64,000 nt of DNA from Reticulascus tulasneorum (taxonomy: Eukaryota; Ascomycota; Sordariomycetes; Glomerellales; Reticulascaceae). Where the stretch lies: assembly GCA_001557505.1 (NCBI GenBank), contig LSAX01000005.1:3162001-3226000 (forward strand), read 5' to 3'. Positions 42,348 through 53,964 of this stretch are shown one piece after another. The translations under genes and the position numbers were made by a program. The notes under the pieces are model-generated. The model was not told the DNA's origin and did no database searches. It saw only the letters and a list, made by a program, of their open reading frames with translations. The first letter of the stretch is position 1. The number at the start of each line of letters is the position of its first letter.

Positions 42348-45300
42348 CTTTATGGATTGAGCAAATATAAAAAGAAGAAAAGCAAGACGTCAAGTCCTGA
42401 TGGAAGAAATAGTTACGAAAAGAGTAGACGGAGAGAAAGACGGCAAGACAAGTATGATGCTATGGTATAATCTCTAAACAAAGGAAATAAACGTCTAGAT
42501 ATAGGCTCGCTGCCCATGGTACACCGACCCTCATGTTGCGCGATATTTTCATGTGGGGTCGCTCGCCTGCAAAGCAGCGTTTGGGGGATGCCGTGGCAAA
42601 CTATCCCGGTTCCTGTTTGAGGATCGGATGACCATGGGGCATCCGAACTTGGCTAAGAATCAGATAAAGTACTGACGGCATTTCTCCTGGTTCTGCCCTT
42701 GCGTCTAAGTTGAGGGGAGAGCTGGATCGTCGCGGACAAAGGCGGGTTGCTGGGATATGTGTAGTTTGGGATCGACGGCGCAATCATCAAATCAGTCTCA
42801 AACAGGGAACATGGAGGACGTTCGAGATGCACCCGCGATATTTCATGGCAGGCTAGCAATTGAATGTCGCAAGACTCGTTAAAACGACCTTGAGATGGAT
42901 GTCGTTCAGAGAGAGTTCCGACTGAGTTCGAGGCTTAGCGTCGAATTTCAGGACAGGGATCTAGCTGGACGAGTATGGCCCACTTCGTCTTAATTCAGCC
43001 ATTGGGAATCAACCAAACCTGTTAGCGCACGGGTTTCAGGCGCCTCGGGCGATCATGTAAAACGGCGCGAGTTTGTGGTGAACACCCACGGTGGCTGAGC
43101 AGTTTTCCTTCGTCGCACCAGTCGCAGGTGTGCCAGGTGGTATCTCCGAAGAAGAAAGCCCCAAAAACCTGGCACAGCTTGCATTTACTGGAACTTGGGG
43201 TAGAAATATGCCCTTTGTGGTAATCCAAGAGCGTAGATGCTCCGGCTGTTAAGGGGAAATAGCATTAGCCCCGCGGTATGCGTCGCGACCAGATTACGGC
43301 CAGACAACACTCTCCACTGGGATGGTTTGGACAGCCATTTTGACTATACCTTTGAAACTAGAGAATAAGCTTTTCGCTCTAGGCCTAGTTAATCATCAGC
43401 CCGCCCGCGACCCCAGTCCAGGAACATGTGGCAAACCCCAACCGATCGGCTTGCGACATGCCGCCCCTGTGGATCATGACGATCTGAAGTATTTGGTTCA
43501 CACGTTGCCGGGTCCCGGACATCTTTCTCGTGTGTCTGCATATCACGGAACTGGGCCCGATCCCGTAATCGTCCAGGAATATTCGTCCATAGATGTTGAG
43601 ACGAAACCTCCCAAGGCACTTGATGCGACACGAGGGATGATATCTTGGCAACGCTGTCTTGGAACCCATTCATTCTCTCACACGTACTGCTGGGGTCGTC
43701 TTGGACTACACTGCGTGGCGTTGCCGTTGTGGCCAGCTTCTCTGCTAAGCTTGGCCACCCTGACCATGAACTCGAGCCTGGGGGCCCAGAATGAACCCAT
43801 GTTCTGTTCGAGACTTCGTCGCATCTTGATTATCATCAGCAGCCTCTAACCATCGCAGATACCGAACTGGCCGATGGTACAACTACCGAGTCCTTGACCA
43901 GCTAGCTCCGTTCCTCATTTTGGGACGCTGCGAGCCAACTTTAATTCATTAACGCTGCCTATATAACTCAATTATCATGCTGGACTGATAGAATAGTATG
44001 TACAACTCAATTCGCGAGGTTGATGTTGTCAGCGCCCATTACGGATGAAACTGATGCAACACCAAAAACCCCGGAGCATTTATCGCAGCCAGATAACAGC
44101 CACGACGAACGATCGAGACCCGAAACTGTTCCTACCGCGAGGGCAGCATGACTAGTTGGATGACATGGGACCGATTCTTTTCTCTGCATTCTATCGTTCA
44201 GCAAAAACTCATGAACGAGTATGTCGCTGATGTGTGCACGAGGTAATGGAAGACGGAGGAGGTCGTTATGAAGAAGGACTCCACGAAATATCTTCCAGAA
44301 CCGACAAGGTAACTGGGGCAGAGTTTCTTGTAGCAAGACCTCGACGTCTATATTATCAAAGATGAGATCGCCCCGTGTCGTTGAGAGTTCTAGGTCTCAC
44401 TGATCGTGCTCGAGCTAGTTGACATCCCACCACTGGGTGCAAGGACTTACAGATAGCACCAGGCGGTGGCAGCAAGTTCAAGCTATGAGAGCAGCTTGAG
44501 GGTGCCAGGAGGCACCTTTGAGGTAGAAGGAAATTTGGACGGGGTATCAATCGGCGTCAATATTAGGAAAAGAATTATGAGAAGCTATCTGCAACATTAT
44601 TAGGGCCCCATGAACGCTATAGAAGACTGTACAAGGAGCTTGCCCTGCCAACCACCTCATACTACGTCATGACTGACTACCTTACATGTTGAAGGTGAGA
44701 ATCCAGTGCCACAGACGTATCTGTGGATGACGCGAAAGGCGCTTAAGCGTAAAAGGCAATATCATCTCTGGACAGAGACATCACCAAGCTCGCATTTGCA
44801 CCCCCCAAAAGCAACGATAAAAACTTGGATACTCGCATCACATTCCATTCGGCAGGTCTAACGTCACCCATCCCCATAGCTGCCTTATCTGCGGCGTCGC
44901 CGAATCACCCTGGCTTGTTCAGATTTGCACAGGGTATCTCTTTCTGCTGATGAGTAGGTAGACGAATGATTGTGGCATGATTCAGATCACGACATAAGGT
45001 AAAAGGACAATCCAATCACATTGAAAAGTGTCTTGCTCTGGCTCACTGTCCACCCCCTTTGGCTGCTGATTCATCGTCGCGAAATCCATGACGTGCGAGG
45101 CCACCTCGCAAACCGAGCTCGCAGCTACGCTCTTCGCAGACTAAAGTGACGTGCAACAGGGGTATGCAGAAATAATTCATGCTTTCGGCGACTGTTCGAT
45201 AATTTTCTTCTGAGGGGAACTTTGGTTCTCGAGTTTAGCCTGACAGCTGCCGTCACTTGAGAGCCAAACTTATCAGTGCACCACGACTCTGCACTGCCTC

Positions 45301-46135
45301 GACGCGGGAGCGCGGACCCCACCCCGAGATTGCTTCATCACCGCGTCTCCTATGGTCAGTGTTACCTCCTGAAACTTGCACTGGCAGAATGCAATTTGCA
45401 GTGGTAGACTGCGATGTTTCTGGCGTATGATAATCTGAGAGGATTGCTGCATTTCTCTTGGATAAATGGCCATGCTGGGCTTACCTATGGCGCCGTACAA
45501 GCACGAATGAGTGGAGAGTTTGCAAGTTAAGGAGGAATCCAAGCTTGGCCTCCGGACCCAGATGATCAGCCTTATGAAAGTAGTTACCTCGATATGCAGT
45601 CCAAGCGCTTCGACGCAGAGGGGGCCACTCGTGCCACTGGAGCCTCTAACGGCCTGATAAACATAGATAATTGCGGCGGCCGCTCCACCGCTATGCATGA
45701 GGCTGTGAAATTGGCCACGCCCCCATGTTACAGTTTGGCCTGCCGAACCAGTTGTCTTGCTAGTCTTGTCATACTAAAATCAGTCTAACTTTGGTCAGCG
45801 TAAGCGAAAAATACCTACCACTCCCCGCGATAAGCTCTTGTTTTGCCCGTACCCGCCGCTAGGGTCTGACGTGAGATCCTCGGTAGCTCCACCCGTTGAA
45901 CTGGGGCATGTAAATGAAGACCAAGATTGAGCCAATTGACAGTGACAATGAAGAATAACTACCATGGGGCCAGTGCGATTGAGAACAGGCTAGGTCCCCC
46001 TGGACTGGTTGCTTGAAAGATAAAGATGTGAAGATTCCTCAGAACCTTCGCCATGGCTTAGTTCTTGCGTGCTCCCGTCCTGTCCTCTGTTTCCAGAACG
46101 ATTGTTTTAACGTCCACCGTTCGGCAAAACTCACA
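42348..46135. other. 3.8 kb gene-poor region
   Basis: No complete gene found. On the minus strand at 43022-43260 an open stretch contains SSSKCKLCQVFGAFFFGDTTW and HTCDWCDEGK, faintly like the Cys-rich entry of HET-domain proteins, but no HET core follows. Frames at 43.3-43.9, 44.0-44.5 and 45.1-45.8 kb lack motifs. The right end is the promoter of the second PAN-like gene. Confidence 0.4.
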
Positions 46136-46917
46136 ATGGAGTACAATCCTCACCCAACGCAGCAGCAGACCTTCGGCACGGAGCAGCAATACTACCAGCA
46201 GCAGCCGCAGCAGGGCGTTGTGCCGGAGAAGGGGGCAGCACCGTACCAGAATGGCGAGTACCAGCACCAGACCGACACGTACGGTAGCCAGTATCCGCCC
46301 GTCGTGCCAGCCCCGGCCGCGGAGCCGGCGGCAACTCACGGTGTGAAGCGTTCGATCTTTTTCGCAGTGATTGGCGTGGCAGCCCTCCTTGCCGCGCTCG
46401 TCATCGGGCTTGGTGCCGGCCTGGGCGTCACACAGAACAAGCTGCACGATGCTGAGTCAGACCTCTCGGCCGCCCTCGCGCGCGTCACCTCAGCGTACGT
46501 TCCCCCTATCCCCGTTGAATGACATGTACTGATGTATGTAGACCGTCACAAACCACCGTCTTTGTCACCCGCACTGTTTCCGCTACCCAGACCCCTTCTG
46601 CCACAACCGTCCCAACAGTGGACTGCCCGGCATCCAACAACACCATTTACATCTCGAGCGAAGGTGACAAGCAGTTTAACCGCTTCTGTGGCATCGACTA
46701 CGCAGGCGACGGTGCAGACGATCTCGCTAGCGTGGAAACCGTTAGCATGGAGGCTTGTATCGACGCCTGCGCTAGCGAGAGCGAATGCCAGGGTTGCGGC
46801 TGGGGCATTTTGGACACCACAAAATCCGTCCAGAGTTGCTGGCTCAAGACAAATTTGACTTCAAGCCACTCCGCTACCCCGGAATGGGGTTTCGCCGTCT
46901 TGGCCTCACTGTCATAA
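46136..46917 (+). CDS. Type II membrane protein with PAN-like ectodomain (second copy)
   Basis: Exons 46136-46494 and 46542-46917 give 244 residues; the intron is 47 bp. The cytosolic N-terminus is rich in Gln and Tyr (QQYYQQQPQQG); the membrane helix is SIFFAVIGVAALLAALVIG after HGVKR; a short coiled stretch (NKLHDAESDLSAALARVTS) and a Thr-rich stalk follow. The ectodomain has Cys spacing similar to the first copy: VDCPASNNTIYISSEG, NRFCGIDYAGDGADD, VSMEACIDACASESECQGCGWG, SCWLKTN. The PAN-like unit probably binds a ligand at the surface. The likeness to the 29-30 kb gene is in plan and Cys pattern rather than close sequence identity. Confidence 0.82.
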
Positions 46918-47172
46918 AGTCTAAAATACGGAGGCGCACTGGGCAGGGTAGAGCGACGGCGTTGAATTGTATGGGTACAGTGATAGAGCGTTTAATAATA
47001 CCATCTTTATTCAAGTCCCCGATCTAAAAGAACTCATTCGATGTAGATTTGCTCAAAGTGAACCATGGTAGTTCCCGTGACTACAGCTTCGAAGAGACCT
47101 AAATCCTGCATCAGGATATGATGTTGAAGGCATATCTTGGACCCACGACGGCGCAGCGCGAGAAGCCCTGCC

Positions 47173-47685
47173 TCATACCTGTTTGTAGACTTTGCAATAG
47201 TCGCAATCCGGAGAAGGGCCCTGGGAATGGTCTCCGCGCCACCCATACGTCTCTGCTAGATTGCACTTGTTCGCAGTCTCGTAATTCTTCCAGACCCATG
47301 GCAGAGCATCGTGCAGAGTGGACCTATCACCACTCGCGATATGGTGATCATTCCAGTATATATCATCGTGGGCAAGCCCCCAGTGGACATAGACATACCC
47401 TGGTGGGATGTAGCCGCCGCACTGGAAGCACTCGCAGTGGTTTGTCTCCTTCATGTGCGCCTCTCGGTCTGCCCAGGCCGGCAGGGACTTGTCACACACT
47501 TCGCATTTCGGTGGTGCCATTGATTTGTGAGTCTCTTTCCTCCTTGAAGCCTTGGCTTCGGTCTTCTTCGGCTCGTCGCTCTTCTTTTTCAAGTTAGAAG
47601 ACTTGTCGCATATATATATATGTGTGTCTGGGCTACCTACCTCGGCTCCGCTTTCTTTGGCCTGCGAGCCTTTGTTTCCAGGCAT
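47173..47685 (-). CDS. Small C2H2-type zinc-finger-like protein
   Basis: 170 residues if unspliced. A 57-bp in-frame segment (47584-47640) has a GTAGGT donor, a CTAAC branch point and an AG acceptor, so the spliced product would be 151 residues and lose a VGSPDTHIYICDKSS-containing stretch that interrupts a Lys/Glu-rich leader. Downstream are CEVCDKSLPAWADREAHMKETNH (C-x2-C-x12-H-x6-H) and CFQCGGYIPPGYVYVHWGLAH (C-x2-C-x11-H-x4-H), then a Trp-rich tail ending CDYCKVYKQV. It could bind nucleic acid or be a structural zinc protein. I do not recognise the family. Confidence 0.65.
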   Translation of the reverse strand: MPGNKGSQAKESGAEVGSPDTHIYICDKSSNLKKKSDEPKKTEAKASRRKETHKSMAPPKCEVCDKSLPAWADREAHMKETNHCECFQCGGYIPPGYVYVHWGLAHDDIYWNDHHIASGDRSTLHDALPWVWKNYETANKCNLAETYGWRGDHSQGPSPDCDYCKVYKQV

Positions 47686-48910
47686 CGTTGTAATTGTGTC
47701 TGCTACTTGGATTGAAAAGTTCTCGCTTGACGCAAGTTTATGTCTTGGATCAATTGAATTGTGCGTATTGGCGTATTGGCTTATAATGTAGTTTAACTCA
47801 ACAAGAAAAGTTAACCCTCTCTGCAGATAGAGGCCACATTATATACTCACCATCCGCACTGCCTCGATGATGCAAGGGGAAGCCCGCTGGGGATATGCCC
47901 CAGTCAGCTGAAGCAAGCCAGAAGCTAGCGTAGCTTACTCTCGTATAGCCCGTGCTTCTAGTCCAGTAATATACGCGCCTCATTTCATGCCGCATAGGTT
48001 CTGAAGAAACGAGGAATTGCAACTCATACACAGAGCAATACCTGATACCAGTCTTCGTTTCACATGGTAACCACTAGTCGCTCATTGCGGTGACAGGGTC
48101 GCTATCGTCCCAGCCATTTTACTCGGAGATGCAAACCTATTGGACATCAGAAGATGAACAATTTAGATGGGCTACTTGTCTACGATTTCTATCGGTATAT
48201 CAGACTGAAAGTATCCTTGGATATCTCATCTCCAGCAGTAAAACTGCGACCGAAGTCAAGATATCAACGACGCTGCCGCGCAGATGCAAATGCATCAAAA
48301 CTAGACATCAGACGAAGAAAATTTAGTTCCCCACATCAATAATAACGAGTCACCTCAGTAGTATAACGATGAAACGTCAGGCAAATAGCCAGCTATCAGA
48401 GGTAGTTGGTTACTGTGTCCTGGTCGGACAGTAAATGCGTTGTTCTTGAAAGCCGGAGGGTCGCTCATTCGCATTCAGGTATGCAATTCCTGGACACGGC
48501 AATGATACAATGCATGCCGGCGTCAACAAGAAGATGGCTCCATTTCGGACTTGAAATTGAATCCCTGGTGCGATCAAATATCAGCGATGTGGTACGTATA
48601 TGATCCGATGACCGGCAAAGGGTAATTGGAGGTTTCCCATACCACCCACGCTTGTGTTGTGAAATCTGGTCGTCTTTCCTTAGTTCGCGTATTCAGACCG
48701 GTTTTCCATCAAATTGTTTAATTGTGATATTTTTATCTTCGGGCGAAACGAAAACATGAAGCTCTAGCGCAACGACTGGGTCCACCAGAAAGGATTCGAG
48801 GTAGGATTCGGAGTAGGATTCGGATCACGGATAGATTTCGGAAATATTTCAATCATAGCGCAGCAACTCATTACCTCCCTCAATCTCAAACTCTATTCAA
48901 TACATTGACA
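47686..48910. other. Divergent intergenic region
   Basis: Lies between the minus-strand zinc-finger gene and the plus-strand decarboxylase, so it should hold both promoters. It contains the 12-bp tandem repeat at 48791-48826; no gene is seen. Confidence 0.55.
48791..48826. repeat. Three 12-bp direct repeats in the decarboxylase promoter
   Basis: Three consecutive AGGATTCG-based 12-bp units, 85-120 bp before the ATG at 48911. They could be binding sites or a simple minisatellite. Confidence 0.75.
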
Positions 48911-50614
48911 ATGTCTAGAACCATCCCCCTGGCACGTTACTTATTCACCCGACTTGCGCAACAAACCGTGGAGGCTGTCTACGGTGTTCCGGGCGATTTC
49001 ACGCTTAAGGCTCTCGACCACCTCCCTGCAGCGGGCCTTAAATGGATCGGGTGCTGCAACGAGCTCAATTCCGGCTACGCAGCTGATGGATACGCCAGAA
49101 TTCGAGGGCTAGGTGCCTTGTTTACCACCTATGGCGTGGGCGAGCTGTCAGCTATCAACGCCATTGCAGGGAGCTATGCCGAACACGTTCCAGTGGTGCA
49201 CATTGTGGGAGCGCCGCCGCGTCGAACACAAGACAGACAGGCGCGGGAAGACGCTTCGCGCCGAGGTTTACGCATTCACCACACGCTTCTTAACGGGGGA
49301 ATGGGCGCTTACAGGGAAATGGCAGAGCGAGTTACAGTTGCGCAGACAAACCTTATCGATGAGAAGCACGCGGCGGAGAATATCGACGAGGTAATTGGGA
49401 CGTGTCTGGCATCGAGCCAGCCAGTGTACATCGAGCTCCCCAGCGACATGGTGTCAAAAGAAGTGGATGCCGACAGACTCAAGGAGCCAATCCGCACAAG
49501 CAGCTCGAGTAGTACGCGAGATATCGACACTGAGGCGGAGAGATTGTTACAGAGACTGTACTCGGCCAAACAACCTTTGATCCTGGTGGATCGGGGCGAT
49601 GGTGTGCCTGCGCTACAGCACGAGATCAACGAGCTCGTGCGGCAGTCCGGTATCCCAACACTTGCGATGCCGTCTGCCTCGTCGATGGTGGATAACTCGC
49701 TGATAAATTATTTTGGCGTTCACTCCGGGCCGGTAGGCCAGGTCGATACGATGCACTATGTAAACTCGGCCGACTTAGTGGTGGCTTTTGGGCCGCAGTT
49801 CTCTGACACGCAGACCCTAGGCTGGGCGACTGTGCCCCCGTACGAAACGACCATCTTCGTCAAGAAAAACGCCATCGGCAATGCCCAGACAGATTCCAAG
49901 CGAGTCTTGCGCCGGGTGCTAGAACGCCTCGAGCCTGATCGAGTTGCATACAGGAATGTGCACCTCCTGGGCAACTTTCGACATATCCCCGAGTCATCCG
50001 TTGTAGCCCCTGGCGCGAGCGGTGCGATAGACCAAACGAGACTATACCATCAACTGAATAAGTACCTCCGGCCTGACGACATCATCCTGGTCGGCAACGG
50101 CACGCCCGTCATCGGATGCCGAGATTTTGTTCTTCCCTCCGGTGCGCAGTTCATCGCCTCCGGAAGTTGGTACTCAATCGGCCACATGCTACCCGCCGCC
50201 CTTGGTGCAGCCCTTGCAGAGCCCAAAAAGAGGACCATCCTTATCGAAGGCGACGGTAACTTCCAAGTCACGGCCCAGGAACTTAGCACGATCATTCGTC
50301 AACAGTTAAACATGACCATCTTTGTCATAAACAACGGCGGTTACGCATTCGAGAGGCTGATTCACGGCCTCTACGAGCCGTATAACGATATTGCCCCATG
50401 GAGATACCTGGAAGCTGCTCGATTCTTTGGCGCCTCGGATAACTACAACGTCGAGAACCACAGTGTCAAGACATGGACAGACCTTGATCAGCTGTTTGCG
50501 ACCGAGAGCTTCCATGAAGGCAAGGGCTTGAAGATGGTCGAGGTTGTCCTGGACAAGTATGACGTCCCTGAAAACTTCAGGAAAGTTTGCACGCGTGCAG
50601 GAGAGCTCTTGTAG
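48911..50614 (+). CDS. Pyruvate-decarboxylase-family ThDP enzyme (2-oxo acid decarboxylase)
   Basis: A 567-residue single-exon protein. It has the three-domain ThDP decarboxylase plan: the N-terminal PYR domain with VPGDF (Asp29) and CNELNSGYAADGYAR (Glu51, which activates the cofactor), a His pair at 123-124 (IHHTL), and a C-terminal PP domain with GDGNFQVTAQELSTIIR and a Mg site ending NNGGYAFERLIHG, which keeps the Glu equivalent to the yeast enzyme's late catalytic Glu. Loops around the His pair (HHTLLNGGMGAY) and in the central domain differ from housekeeping pyruvate decarboxylase. Phenylpyruvate, indolepyruvate or another branched 2-oxo acid is therefore a reasonable alternative substrate. 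No targeting signal; cytosolic. It converges with the secreted-protein gene downstream, 214 bp away. Confidence 0.88.
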   Translation: MSRTIPLARYLFTRLAQQTVEAVYGVPGDFTLKALDHLPAAGLKWIGCCNELNSGYAADGYARIRGLGALFTTYGVGELSAINAIAGSYAEHVPVVHIVGAPPRRTQDRQAREDASRRGLRIHHTLLNGGMGAYREMAERVTVAQTNLIDEKHAAENIDEVIGTCLASSQPVYIELPSDMVSKEVDADRLKEPIRTSSSSSTRDIDTEAERLLQRLYSAKQPLILVDRGDGVPALQHEINELVRQSGIPTLAMPSASSMVDNSLINYFGVHSGPVGQVDTMHYVNSADLVVAFGPQFSDTQTLGWATVPPYETTIFVKKNAIGNAQTDSKRVLRRVLERLEPDRVAYRNVHLLGNFRHIPESSVVAPGASGAIDQTRLYHQLNKYLRPDDIILVGNGTPVIGCRDFVLPSGAQFIASGSWYSIGHMLPAALGAALAEPKKRTILIEGDGNFQVTAQELSTIIRQQLNMTIFVINNGGYAFERLIHGLYEPYNDIAPWRYLEAARFFGASDNYNVENHSVKTWTDLDQLFATESFHEGKGLKMVEVVLDKYDVPENFRKVCTRAGELL

Positions 50615-50828
50615 CGTCATGTAGAACAGTGAGTATTAATCAGGAAAGAGTTTGTGCTTGGGCTCCTTAAAGTAGTAATTTCTCCTCAACATGAGTAATT
50701 AGTTGAGTTCGATACTCCAAGAAGAGTAGACATTGGCCGCGTTTATGCTATTGCGAATAATTACGTACACTTGGGATGCAAGACTAAGGTGAATCTGTCA
50801 AGGGTGTCGGGCGGGACAATAAACTCTA

Positions 50829-52018
50829 TTACACCATCTCGGCCGTCAGCAAAGCTGCGCTTACTGACAGCGGCAGCGAAATAGGAATGATTATCTCGAG
50901 ACCACCATTCGCTATAGACAGTACGAGAATGCGCGCGCCGGAAATTCTGCAACTTAAATCTAAACCATCGGCAGCTACTGCGCATGATGCCGCAAGATAT
51001 GACTCCTCTACCTGACTCGCCGTGTTAAAATACAGCGGTGACCATTGTACATTTGGTAAGCTGTTAGCGATAAGTCCATCGCCGATGAGACGGCATTCCT
51101 GGTCGATGGTGAAGAGGGTGCGGGTGCCGCCAAATGTTATTTGAGACCCTCCACTCGTTGGTCCCAGAGATGCGTATTTTTTGTCGAAGCCGGTGTTTGT
51201 ACCGCTCACAACTAGATAGAAAGAGGGTTGGGTGCTTCCTGGCCAACAGCTGGGCGGGCCGGTGGGTGATGCTGTCGGGGCCGAAGAGGTTGTGGGTGTT
51301 GTTGAACAGGAAGCGGACTCTGTCACTGTGTCTGTCACTGTGACTATAACAGGTGGGGAGAGAGATGGGCAGGATTCGGACGTCGAAGAAGGGCTAACAG
51401 TCGTTGACGTTGTGTCGCTTGGTACTGGGCAAGAATTGGACTCGACGATTGTTAGTGTGACCGGTGGTGGAAATGGTGGACAGGCAGTGCAGCTTTGAGT
51501 GGTGGTGCCTGCAGGTGGCGTCGCGGTACTCGATGAAGGAACGCTCGAAACACTACTGCTAAGGCTGCTAGATGTGGTCACAGATGTGGCTGCAGAAGTT
51601 GAAGATCCAATTGTCGTCGTCTGGCAAACTGTCAGCAAAAAATGCTTCCTATTATTGCAACAAATACTTTACTGTCGAAGTAGTGGTAGACGCAAGACCT
51701 GTGGTTCCGATAAAACACGAGCAAGCCGAACTTATGAGACTCGAAGATGACGAGCAGGCGCCTAGAGAACAGTTAGATATAATGGGAAACAAACTTCTGC
51801 AACTACATACCTAGGTAAGTTGGTATGGCGACTGCTGTCGTTACAGGTGGGCGGATGTATGCCGTGCAGAATGAATGTGAATCCGCGCTCCTGACCGGCG
51901 CTCGGAGCGCACGCAGACAGTTATCTGCATTGCAATTAGCTGCAATGACTAGGCCCGGTAGCCAGAGAAGCATCAACAGCATCTGACTCGGTGAGAGGCG
52001 AAATCTAGGATGCGCCAT
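50829..52018 (-). CDS. Secreted Cys-domain / Ser-Thr stalk protein (second copy), possible 3' frameshift
   Basis: Exons 52018-51811, 51761-51673 and 51620-50829 give 362 residues; introns are 49 and 52 bp. The signal peptide (MLLMLLWLPGLVIA) is followed by a Cys module matching the 33.8-kb protein: CNADNCLRALRAPVRSADSHSFCTAY, IPTYLG, LISSACSCF. A 110-residue Ser/Thr/Pro stalk leads to a C-terminal domain (SFYLVVSGTNTGFDKKYASL, GGSQITFGGTRTLFTID, CRLIGDG, DGLDLSCRISGA). After SCRISGA the annotated frame becomes hydrophobic and nondescript. A neighbouring frame reads YSEWWSRDNHSYFAAA..DGVIEFIVPPDTLDRF and stops after HPKCT at 50761, which looks like the true end. A slip in the GCGCGC tract near 50.93-50.94 kb would explain it. 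Confidence 0.75.
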
Positions 52019-53964
52019 GCTGGCAGAGGAATGATCTTGGGGGAGTTGAAGCAGAAGAAAGATTTGGTCCAAAGCGCGGCAAGGTTCTTTTATCAAGAAT
52101 TGTTGGGTTCATATCAACCATTTGACCCCTGGGACACGCGCTCGGCTTCTCCGCCAGATGTGTCCCTCAGAGAACTGGCCGACTTTGGACCCAACAGAGG
52201 TGCCATCTTATTGGGACAAAAGAATGCAAACCATTGCAGGTGGCTGCATTGTTGCCAGCTGAACATCCCAGCAATGCAACGTCCCAATTAGATGATGCAT
52301 GCAGTGTGGCTGATGTGCATTGTGCCAATCCCCAAAAAAGAACTCTGGGCAACGCACTGTCCCACTCATGGTTCGCAGCACAGACTTGGCCAGATAAAAG
52401 CTACCAAAAGAGATAACATATCTAAGGTAAATGATCTGGTTATGCAGGTTGGCTTCAAGTTGGCCCAACGTCTCTGGTTTAACGGCATCCCGGACTGCCG
52501 GAGATACTGTTTTCATACTCAGCAGGCACGTTCAAGGATTTACATGCCTACACGAATCAAATTGCCTCTTACGTAGCCCGTGCTGCATCGCTCTTATGAT
52601 TTTAGCTGCCTCGAAAGCGTTCGCGAAGTCTGAGAGGAATCTTGAAAACCTGTGCCCTGTGGAATTATGTTTGCAGTCTGGCTCTGGAAACGACCAATAC
52701 GTAGCTCAACGACAGGGGGGGGGGGGGGGGGGGGACAGTACCAAACTAGGATCTTGGTAAGGTAACTCCGATGGTATGGGCGATTGGTACCTAGCAAGAA
52801 TTTTATAGGAAACCAATATTTAGCAGCTTTGGTTCCGCACCGTTGTCAAACCAGTCCTTAGAAAAACTTATCCCACTATCAAATTAACGACAACGACGAA
52901 CAGCTGGGTTCACAGCGTGCAACTAATTGGTGAGATTTCTTCCTACTCATCCGTACAGGCACGAACACTGCAGGGCTAGTTAAGTTTCTCCACTACCAAT
53001 TGATTTGTTCCGTGTTACAACAGTCTGGAACAGAGTGGAAGAGGAGGATCTGCGCTGTTAATTCGAAGGTCGCCGTCTAGCACTTCACAGCATAGACCTC
53101 GAAACAGTCCTGTAGGCTATCTTTCTACAACAGGGAAAGTTCCCTATGTTCCGTCTGCCATGGCTCTTGATTCCGTGTTCACCCAATGAGACGTATTGCC
53201 TGACTACCTATGTCGGCTTCTCTATCAGTATTGGCCATGCCTAGTACGAAGACTTCAAAACCCGGTACATCCATTGTGAGTTTCATGGCTGGCTTGAACC
53301 TTAAATAAAAGATAACCTGAGATAACAGTATTTTGATATCGAAATTCCGATGGCAATTCTGGTAACGGCCTAGTACAGGCGAGGATGTAACCAAGCAAAT
53401 GTGGCATCCAATGATCAAGTTTCGCGAACCGATTACGGTTGCTGTCGGAAATATAGCTTCAGAAACCTGCCCTCCGTATGAATAACTCGAGCTTTCTCCG
53501 TCAGCCGGTATATGGAAGGCAACTTTGTCCTATCCAGCACAGGGCAATTGTGAGCCACGGTTCCAAGTCATCACACGGCTGTTTCATTGGTTGTATGTCA
53601 TCTATGTACGCGACTTGGGCGAAGATGCTAGTAACTCAGACTACGAGACTCGGGACCATGGTTTTACAATCCCGGAGATAGAACCCCAACGCAAACGCCC
53701 GGCTCCTAAGTTCAGTGTTTCATACACACTGCGGAACTAGTTCCAGATGTTGTATAAGTTACCGGCGGTTTTTTCTTCTCATCCTCCCTCCACACATCAC
53801 ATCACACCACTGCACATCTGGTCCCGCCAACTAATCGTCTATACACAACATCGTTCTCAAGTTTACAGCTTTCAACTTCATCCATCAAGTCTATCAAGCA
53901 TATTGTTTCCGCAGTTGGAACCCATCGTCTACAATATCAAACCCATCTCGACCAGATTCGCATT
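52019..53964. other. Intergenic region, 1.9 kb, between divergent genes
   Basis: Upstream regions of both flanking genes. Contains the 20-base poly-G tract at 52715-52734 and a pyrimidine-rich stretch with CACATCACATCACACCAC close to the next start. No gene assembled. Confidence 0.5.
52715..52734. repeat. Poly-G homopolymer, 20 bases
   Basis: Twenty consecutive G in intergenic DNA, the second such tract in the window. The exact length is uncertain because such runs are error-prone. Confidence 0.9.

Noticed and set aside
43322..43849. 175-codon plus-strand frame
   Set aside because: No domain, no signal peptide, unbiased composition and open overlapping frames on the other strand.
51672..51761. 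Alternative splice of the second Cys-module gene using GTCTTG as donor
   Set aside because: It also keeps frame, but GTAAAG..CTGAC..CCAG has better donor and branch consensus and preserves the Thr-rich stalk.
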